From Chelydra serpentina (taxonomy: Eukaryota; Chordata; Testudines; Chelydridae): DNA of 64,000 nt. Of this stretch, positions 56,799 to 64,000 are shown in pieces. Below the pieces are notes generated by a model. That model saw nothing but the letters and a program-made list of their open reading frames with translations, searched no databases and had not been told where the DNA came from. Location: NCBI GenBank assembly GCA_037349315.1, contig JBAIAC010000003.1, positions 9,114,501 to 9,178,500 of the forward strand, given 5' to 3'. Made by a program: the position numbers and the translations under genes. Each line of letters opens with the position of its first letter. Positions within the stretch are counted from its first letter, which is position 1.

Positions 56799-57345
56799 AC
56801 TGGACACAGTACTCCAGATGAGGCCTCACCAATGCTGAATAGAGAAGAATGATCACGTTCCTCAATCTGCTGGCAATGTTCCTATTAATACAGCCCAAAA
56901 TGCCATTTGCCTTCTTGGCAACAAGGGCACACTGTTGTCTCATACCCAGCTTCTTATCCACTGTAACCCCTACATCCTTTTCTGCAGAACTGCTGCCTAG
57001 CCACTCGGTCCCTAGTCTGTAGCAGTGCATGGGATTCTTCCGTCCTAAGTGCAGGACTCTGCACTTGTCCTTGTTGAACCTCATCAAATGTATTTTGGCC
57101 CAATCCTCTAATTTGTCTAGGTCCCTCTGTAGCCTATCCCTACCCTCCAGCATATCTACCACTCCCCCCAGTTTAGTGTCATCTGCAAACTTGCTGAGGG
57201 CAATCCACACCATCCTCCAGATCGTTAATGAAGCTATTGAACAAAACCGGCCCCAGCACCGACCCGTGGGGCACTCCACTTGATACCGGCTGCCAACTAG
57301 ACATGGAACCATTGATCACTACCTGCTGAGCCCGATGATCATGTG
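56799..57345 (-). pseudogene. CR1 reverse transcriptase fragment
   Basis: Encodes [30 protein letters not shown] and [19 protein letters not shown]; the frame breaks just before FADD. The downstream RT remainder ([20 protein letters not shown] and on) lies at 55757-56134 beyond the LTR-like insertion. Confidence 0.82.
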
Positions 57346-58313
57346 GTATTGTTTCTATTATCTGGTTGGGGCACTGAATCCACAACATACTTAAGCACGT
57401 GCTTAGCTTTCCACATGTGTGTAGTCCCATTGGCTTCAAAGGGACAATGGAGAAGCTTAAAGTTAGGTATGTGTCTAAATGCCTTGCTGAATTGGAGGCT
57501 TGGTGTTTCATGTAACTAAACAATATAAATGTAAATTATAAAACTGAACATATAGTTTGAAATTTGCTTTTGGCTAATATTGAAGCTTGGTATTTTCAAT
57601 AATAAAGCTCATGCACTCAAAAGTTTGCAGAAAGCAAACATAAATGAGTTGTGAACGTAATCGGATTGAAATGCAAGTCACAATTTGAACTAATATTAAC
57701 ATCCCATTTTCCTCACTATTCATTCAGCTAATTGCTATGTCATCCTCAACACTTCTCATTTGTCATTAACTTAATTTGCATACTCTTGCCATACAGCCCT
57801 GTACAATAATAAATTAAGAAAGCATGTCCCCATGTTATAAGAATGATTTGTCTTGAAAGTCTGAGAAAATTAAGGCTCAAATCACGTTCTTTTAAGAGAA
57901 ATCACTTCCTAAAAGTAAACAGAACAGGTTTTCCCATTTTGTGTCCAACCCAGACCCATTAGTTGGGCAGGCAAATTTTCCATGCTTTAATTAGAAAATG
58001 GAGTACCTAAGTTTGGAGTTTTCTGGTGATCACTTGGGTGTTTGATCCACAGCTCATTAAAGTCAGTGGGGCTGGTGGCCTGTCTCCCTCACCCCAGGAA
58101 GGACGAATACCATGTCCAAAGTCTGCCCAGCCCTTCTTTCAGGGCACTATTGTCTTCTTTGAACATAAGACTCAGAAGGTAACATCAAAAAAAAGCTATT
58201 CTCCAACAGGCTACTGGGACCTAGAAGCCATTCCTTACACATGCCCTACTCCCTCTCTTAGGCCCAGCCACAGGAGTGCACCACTTCCTCCCACAACTCC
58301 CACATACTTGCTG

Positions 58314-59531
58314 GCATGTAGACTCACTTGATCAATCACAGGTAAGGCTCAAACCAACTCCCCTTAAAGGCCAGCCATCCTGTGGCAGACACCAATTGAC
58401 TTCAAGAGACTTTGGATTAGACCTTAAAAGATCTGCCTCAAAATCATGTGTTTACCTTAAAATACCATTATGGAGATCTGAAGGGAGATAGTGATTACAA
58501 AACAAAACTGTTTTCAATGCTGTTGCCCTTAATTTACATGATCGGACGCTGATTGTTTAGTAAGTAAATATCTCTAGCAGCAATTACCAAACATTTGAGT
58601 CTGATGTTAAATCAAAGACGACCACAAACTGCTCATTTACACTAAAAACTTATTTACATGCACAATTATTTCAGCAAATTTATTTAAAAGGTCCTCACCA
58701 CACACAAAAAAGTGTATGTGTAGTTATAGCTGTATATAATGTGTGTGTGTATAGATACCTATATCTGTTTGTGTGTATTTGATTTTTAGTATTTTTGGTT
58801 AGTATTAATAGCGCTGATTTTTGTTTTCACTAAGGGCACTGTCAAGGTGCACTGTGTCATATAAAGGGGCTCACTTTAAGGCATCTTTATATGGCCAGAA
58901 AGATGTAAAATGGCCTTAGTGTGAATAGGTCACTGATTTTTCCATCTCCCTACACTTTGATCCTGATTCTTATTTACACTGTTCTGGCAGTGTAAATATA
59001 ATCTCTGCTCACTTTGCGGTCCCTTTGCACTGCCAGAGCAGTGTAAAGTGGCTTGAGTGGAAATGAGGATCAGGCCCTTCATGTTGTGGTTAACAAAGTG
59101 GATTTAAAATGCCATGTCCTGAGTCAGTGGTGTTTGACCAGAAAACAAGACTTCTGTTTCATTAACAATTGTGAGGTTTTGATTTTTGTTTAAATTCTGC
59201 ATCAGAATGAAAATTTTATCTTGTGAATTTTTGTGTGGGGAAAAAAATACTAACAAGAGAGAGAGAGCGTCACCCCATTGGTTAGGGCACTTCCTTGGCA
59301 CACAGGAGACCCAGGTTCAAGTCCCTGCTGTATATAGAAAGTGTCAGTTTCTCTGTCCCACTGGAGGTCTTCCACTTTTGGACAAATAATTAAATATTAA
59401 TTCGACTTGTGGAACTTGTTGCTAGGGGATGTTGTGAAGGCCAAAACTATAACAGGGTTCAAAAAAGACTAGATAAGTTCATGGAGGATAGGTCCATCAA
59501 TGGCTATTAGCCAGGATGGGCAGGGATGCAA
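58314..59531 (+). repeat. 1218-bp direct repeat, copy 1
   Basis: Aligns with 62783-64000 at a constant offset of 4469 bp with no indel; five substitutions were found by eye. It lies upstream of the second EPHA5 exon and includes a palindromic MITE and the first part of a CR1 fragment. Confidence 0.95.
58960..59085. mobile_element. Palindromic MITE (copy inside the direct repeat)
   Basis: TGATCCTGATTCTTATTTA and ACACTGTTCTGGCAGTG at the left are mirrored by CACTGCCAGAGCAGTG and GAGGATCAGGCC at the right. The same piece lies at 63429-63554 in the second copy of the 1.2-kb repeat. Confidence 0.65.
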
Positions 59532-59722
59532 CACCATGCTCTGAATGTCCCTAGCCTCTGAGCACCAGAAGCTAGGACTGAATGACAGGGGAGGAATCAC
59601 TTAATAATTGCCCTGTTCTGTTCATTCCCTCTGAAGCACCTGACATCGGCCACTTTCAGAAGACAGGACACTGGGCTAGATGGACCATTGATCTGACCCA
59701 GTATAGCCATTCTTTTGTTTGT
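59398..59722 (+). mobile_element. CR1 3'-end fragment (within direct repeat, copy 1)
   Basis: GTGGAACTTGTTGCTAGGGG, then AAAAGACTAGATAAGTTCATGG-like sequence split over the unit, and the CR1 end GGGCTAGATGGACC with TCTGACCCAGTATAGCC. It interrupts an older palindromic element with tRNA-like boxes (GGTTAGGGCAC and GGTTCAAGTCC at 59279-59325, inverted CCCTAACCACTGGG at 59741-59754). The beginning of the second copy is visible at 63867-64000. Confidence 0.85.
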
Positions 59723-60166
59723 ATTGGGCCAGCGTGGGTGCCCTAACCACTGGGCCGTTGGCTTTTCTGGGGGATGGATGTCTCTCGTGTTCTCTGGCCA
59801 AAATCAGAAATTCCATCCTGGACCAGAAAAGGATTTGGTTTCAACAAATCAGCATTATCCAATTAAAAAAACCCACCATTTTATGGAAAAATTCCTAACC
59901 TGTTATATTTACATCCACTTAACTCTAGAGTAAATGACTATAAAGTGAAGGGCAATAGAGAATTGGACCCCATGTCTTTGCAGTATGTAGTCTTCATATA
60001 GATTTTTGTGAGGCAGAGAGTCTCATTAATACATGTTCAGTCATTCTTTCTAAACATGTTGGTATAGTCATTATTAGTATTATTGACACTGTATTAATTA
60101 GCAATTTGTATTTTGCTAGTGTTTTTGTTTACATGCTTGAACTTTGCATTTTCTGGGGGGGGAAAG

Positions 60167-60326
60167 GATCAAGAGACCAGCTACACCATCATCAAATCAA
60201 AAGAGACGAAGATCACAGCGGATGGCTTGAAACCAGCGTCAACATATATCTTCCAAATCCGAGCACGCACGGCAGCAGGGTATGGTGGCTTCAGTCGAAG
60301 ATTTGAGTTTGAAACCAGCCCAATGT
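60167..60326 (+). CDS. EPHA5: Eph receptor exon, rest of second fibronectin III domain (EPHA5)
   Basis: Internal exon of 160 bp, phase 0 on entry and phase 1 on exit, ending at a consensus donor (GTAAGT). It encodes [14 protein letters not shown], then [20 protein letters not shown] and [14 protein letters not shown], which completes the FN3 repeat begun in the exon at 49304: the F-G region with the RARTAAGYG motif is strongly characteristic of EphA receptors. EK|DQ joins the two exons in frame. I chose the acceptor AG at 60165-60166; it is preceded by GAA and a run of eight G, so its pyrimidine tract is poor. The next exon (juxtamembrane and transmembrane segment) is not visible before the window ends. 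The exon lies between the two copies of a 1.2-kb direct repeat (58314-59531 and 62783-64000). Confidence 0.87.
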
Positions 60327-62359
60327 GTAAGTCATTTTAATTACTGTCAGCTCATGTCTCTGAAATGATTACCAGAAAAGAGTTAGTGGATCAATATCTT
60401 TGCAAGAGACTCTGTCAGTCTCCCTATCATCCTCTTTCTCTCTTTGACCTGATCCATTTAGTGAAGAAGTATCAGTCATGTCATTACTGCGGGTTGGACA
60501 GGTGAACATATATTGGTCCCTGTTTCCTCATTTCATTTAGTCTAGAGGGAGATGAAAAATCAAGAAGTCTTGAAACTTAGGAAATTTACAAAGCTTGCTG
60601 ATTGGAAAATTTCTGTTTTCTGCTGTCTCCCTTGCATTGAAATATTGCCGTTTACTCATTACTGTGTCTTTGAGTTTTTACTGCATTCTTCTTCCCATAG
60701 TCAGGAATTCCCTGTGGAACCCTTGAAAGTTAGTGCCAGGGCTGAAGGGAGGCTGGTATACATTTCACCAGGCTCTTGTACACCTCTTAATGTGGTCTGT
60801 GGAAGATTCTGAGACATCTCTTAAATATCTTTTGAGAGTATTGCTAGAAACAGGTTCTAATAAAAAAACCTCCCAACATCACTTGTGGTGCATCTATAAG
60901 AGAAAAAGCTTTGATATCAAAGAGCACTGTAGTTAAGGTTGCAAAAACAGTTTCCAACCCCATCCCAGTGTTCCTAATCTTTTCCAAAATGTCACCTTTT
61001 GATGTGAAATTTAGGGGAGAGGGAGGGTTGGTTAGGAGAGGAGAAATCCTTTCACGTGTTTTTTTGAGTTTACTGAAAGTGAAAAAATGCAGTTTAGCAC
61101 TTACAACAACAGCGTAATCAAGCAACACTTTTTTTTTTGGAAGGGCTATACCAAAAGGTCTGAAATGTGAGCCTTGGCCTGGGGAAGGGAAAAGTTCTCC
61201 TTGAAGACTGATTATTTTGTTTGGTTTATAAAAAATGTTTCCGAGTATCTAAAGTTTGAGCATTTGAAGATTATGTCCTGAGCGTGAATGACAGATATTT
61301 TCCTGGGGCTATTTTCTGCACTCTTGTACAGCCCTATTGACTTCAGTGGCATTTTGTTCTGCGTTTGTACAGCACCTAGCCCAATAGGGCCCTGGCCCAT
61401 GACTGAGGTTCTCAGGTGACATCGAAATTCTCAAAATAATACTAGTACAGATATAATAGAAGGCAAAATTTGGCCAATTAAGAACTCACTCCTATATACA
61501 CTTTACACACACACTTAACTTTTAGCTTAACTTCAGTGGAGCAATGCATGTGCTTAAGGGTACGCACTTGCATGTCTGTAGGATTGGGACCTAAATCGGT
61601 TGGTGCATATTTAGAGATGCCATTGTGTAAAGCCATAGCCAGTTAAATAGACTAATTTAAAGCCACTCCCCACCCACAAAAACACAGCTCATAGTTGAAA
61701 ATACCCACTGCTGCCTGGCTCGATGCAAGGGTGCAGGAAGCATGCCTTGTAGCCTTGTTAGCTCCCTGTTATAGCTGGAGAGCAAGAGGCAAATGCAGCC
61801 AGGTCCAAGGAGGGCAAGGACATAGAAAACAAAGTGCTGGGCCTCTGGCTGCAGCTAAATAGCAAAGTCTCTGAGGAAATGCTTACTTCTGTGGCACAGT
61901 GGACAGATGCTAAATTCCATAGGGGCAAAGTCATAGAGCAACCGATTCAGGCTGCCTGCATGCTCAGGTGGATGACACTGCATCAGTTTGCACCCAGTTC
62001 ACATTTTCAAGCAACCATAAGGGCTGAAACCATGTTTTTAAAATAGAAGTTCAGATTCCAGAGCGTAATTCTGTGGCAGGGGTGAATCCCATGGAATTGT
62101 GGAGTATGTGGGCCCTGATTATATTTAAAGGATCGATGTTAAGTTGTTCGCCATGTAGACAAAGCCCTAAGCACTTTAATTTAGTGCACAGCTAGCCAGG
62201 GTATGACTCTACAATGCACTCGCGTGCCATGCACTAATTGGCTGGATGGACCCTGCTAACATGCTGCAGGTTTACATCCTGGTTTGTCATGCATTAAGGT
62301 GTGTTTTTTCCACCCCTGGCTGACAAAAGTGTTACTGACAAAAGTGCAGCCTAGCTATA

Positions 62360-62548
62360 GGAGAAGGGATAGCTCTCTGGTTTGAGCATTGGCTTGCTAA
62401 GCCCAGGGTTGCGAGTTCAATCCTTGAGGGGGGCCATTTAGGGATCTGGGGCAAGAATCTGTCAGGGGACAGTACTTGGTCGTGCTAGTGAAGGCAGGGG
62501 ACTGGAGTTGATGACCTTTCAAGGTCCTTCCAGTTCTAGGAGATAGGC
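62360..62548 (+). mobile_element. tRNA-derived SINE, different tail subfamily
   Basis: Head GGGATAGCTCTCTGGTTTG and GCGAGTTCAATCC match the common SINE, but after GGGGCAAGAATCTGTC the body differs and ends GATGACCTTTCAAGGTCC and TTCTAGGAGATAGG. Confidence 0.75.
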
Positions 62549-62736
62549 CTATTTCCATTTTATTTTATTTATTTACATAGCCTAAATTGCTGTGTAGAAA
62601 TACTCTTAGAGACTATGATGGAGTAATACTTTTTGTCCCTTGCTTGCCTATTCTTTGCAGTGGTATCAGTGATAATTTTCACTGTCATAAAATATGTACT
62701 CTGTGTACCTATTTCAATTTGTACAACTGACATTTA

Positions 62737-62785
62737 TTAATCTTGTATACTATTTGTATGCAATCTTGTATACTATTTGTATGCA
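62737..62785 (+). repeat. 23-bp tandem duplication at the repeat junction
   Basis: AATCTTGTATACTATTTG followed by TATGC occurs twice in a row and directly precedes copy 2 of the 1.2-kb repeat. Confidence 0.85.
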
Positions 62786-64000
62786 TGTAGACTCACTTGA
62801 TCAATCACAGGTAAGGCTCAAACCAACTCCCCTTAAAGGCCAGCCATCCTGTGGCAGACACCAATTGACTTCAAGAGACTTTGGATTAGACCTTAAAAGA
62901 TCTGCCTCAAAATCATGTGTTTACCTTAAAATACCATTATGGAGATCTGAAGGGAGATAGTGATTACAAAACAAAACTGTTTTCAATGCTGTTGCCCTTA
63001 ATTTACGTGATCGGACGCTGATTGTTTAGTAAGTAAATATCTCTAGCAGCAATTACCAAACATTTGAGTCTGATGTTAAATCAAAGACGACCACAAACTG
63101 CTCATTTACACTAAAAACTTATTTACACGCAGAATTATTTCAGCAAATTTATTTAAAAGGTCCTCACCACACACAAAAAAGTGTATGTGTAGTTATAGCT
63201 GTATATAATGTGTGTGTGTATAGATACCTATATCTGTTTGTGTGTATTTGATTTTTAGTATTTTTGGTTAGTATTAATAGCGCTGATTTTTGTTTTCACT
63301 AAGGGCACTGTCAAGGTGCACTGTGTCATATAAAGGGGCTCACTTTAAGGCATCTTTATATGGCCAGAAAGATGTAAAATGGCCTTAGTGTGAATAGGTG
63401 ACTGATTTTTCCATCTCCCTACACTTTGATCCTGATTCTTATTTACACTGTTCTGGCAGTGTAAATATAATCTCTGCTCACTTTGCGGTCCCTTTGCACT
63501 GCCAGAGCAGTGTAAAGTGGCTTGAGTGGAAATGAGGATCAGGCCCTTCATGTTGTGGTTAACAAAGTGGATTTAAAATGCCATGTCCTGAGTCAGTGGT
63601 GTTTGACCAGAAAACAAGACTTCTGTTTCATTAACAATTGTGAGGTTTTGATTTTTGTTTAAATTCTGCATCAGAATGAAAATTTTATCTTGTGAATTTT
63701 TGTGTGGGGAAAAAAATACTAACAAGAGAGAGAGAGCGTCACCCCATTGGTTAGGGCACTTCCTTGGCACACAGGAGACCCAGGTTCAAGTCCCTGCTGT
63801 ATATAGAAAGTGTCAGTTTCTCTGTCCCACTGCAGGTCTTCCACTTTTGGACAAATAATTAAATATTAATTCGACTTGTGGAACTTGTTGCTAGGGGATG
63901 TTGTGAAGGCCAAAACTATAACAGGGTTCAAAAAAGACTAGATAAGTTCATGGAGGATAGGTCCATCAATGGCTATTAGCCAGGATGGGCAGGGATGCAA
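62783..64000 (+). repeat. 1218-bp direct repeat, copy 2 (runs off the window)
   Basis: Second copy, beginning GCATGTAGACTCAC and still matching at the last base of the window, so the true length is greater. Confidence 0.95.

Larger units (their letters stand above)
54963..57345 (-). mobile_element. CR1 LINE interrupted by two later insertions
   Basis: CR1 pieces at 54963-55094, 55772-56162 and 56799-57345 are collinear with the CR1 at 30444. They are separated by a hAT element (55095-55771) and an LTR-like insertion (56163-56798). The element is 5'-truncated near 57345. The tail at 54963-54993 has the CATAGAAT words repeated. Confidence 0.88.
49429..60166 (+). other. EPHA5: EPHA5 intron between the two FN3 exons
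   Basis: Inferred intron of 10.7 kb, GT at 49429 and AG at 60165-60166. It holds a MIR, two palindromic MITEs, a turtle SINE, a hAT element, a CR1 with two nested insertions, and the first copy of a 1.2-kb direct repeat. The stretches 49430-50720, 53880-54960 and 57350-58310 show no gene or clear mobile element, apart from a short old repeat near 49900-50010 that also appears, degraded, at 33440-33540 and 61360-61420. Confidence 0.75.
60327..64000 (+). other. EPHA5: Start of the intron after the second EPHA5 exon (partial)
   Basis: Begins with the donor GTAAGT and runs off the window. It contains remnants of DNA elements (about 62100-62330), a SINE at 62360-62548 and the second copy of the 1.2-kb direct repeat. 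The stretch 60340-62100 holds nothing I recognise beyond degraded old repeats around 61360-61590. Confidence 0.7.

Noticed and set aside
59279..59325. tRNA gene with GGTTAGGGCAC and GGTTCAAGTCC boxes
   Set aside because: Part of a palindromic interspersed repeat split by CR1 and present again in the duplicated segment.
62660..62740. Possible next EPHA5 exon after TTCTTTGCAG
   Set aside because: The open sequence does not resemble the Eph juxtamembrane or transmembrane exon and has no donor site before a stop.

Overview
The window reads as vertebrate nuclear DNA, almost certainly from a turtle (Testudines). The evidence is an AT-rich intron-like background packed with sauropsid CR1 LINEs, the turtle tRNA-derived SINE with a CR1-like 3' tail, old MIR SINEs, a Penelope-like element, and many GC-rich hAT and PIF/Harbinger-type DNA transposons. 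No prokaryotic gene organisation is present. The species cannot be told from the sequence.

Only two host coding signals are convincing. The first is a pair of exons on the + strand (49304-49428 and 60167-60326) that together encode most of the second fibronectin III domain of an Eph receptor tyrosine kinase, best matched to EPHA5. They lie 10.7 kb apart with correct splice sites and compatible phases, so the window is most simply an internal, intron-dominated slice of the EPHA5 gene. The second is an intronless, uninterrupted 153-codon MRPS12 (mitochondrial ribosomal protein S12) reading frame at 6668-7129. It is followed by ATTAAA and an A-tract, the signature of a processed retrocopy, and lies in the same orientation upstream of the EPHA5 exons.

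Layout: 0.2-0.9 kb hAT element; 1.37-4.01 kb Penelope-like element with 439-bp inverted arms and a 9-bp target duplication, abutting a hairpin-rich MITE (4.02-4.32 kb); 5.8-6.3 kb hAT; 6.5-7.3 kb MRPS12 retrocopy; 8-13 kb palindromic MITE, two hATs with 8-bp duplications, MIR, Penelope tail and another DNA element; 15.9-17.15 kb Tigger-like element; 20.35-23.4 kb CR1 with intact ORF1 and endonuclease but an internal deletion; 25.9-33.5 kb MITEs, SINE and a second CR1 with complete reverse transcriptase; 33.5-42.4 kb mostly plain intron with MITEs and MIRs; 42.4-43.0 kb hAT; 44.4-49.0 kb PIF/Harbinger element with transposase and Myb-like genes, the transposase split by a SINE; 49.3 kb exon; 51-54 kb MITEs, SINE and hAT; 55-57.3 kb CR1 carrying two nested insertions; 58.3-59.5 kb a segment repeated at 62.8-64.0 kb; 60.2 kb exon.

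The transposon genes do not work with the host genes. Within the Harbinger element the transposase and the Myb-like DNA-binding protein are the usual partner pair, but the transposase copy here is dead. The item most worth following is the 1218-bp, about 99.6% identical, indel-free repeat that flanks EPHA5 exon 7. If it is the visible part of a 4469-bp tandem duplication, a second exon 7 should begin about 64636, just outside the window; alternatively it is an allele assembled twice.
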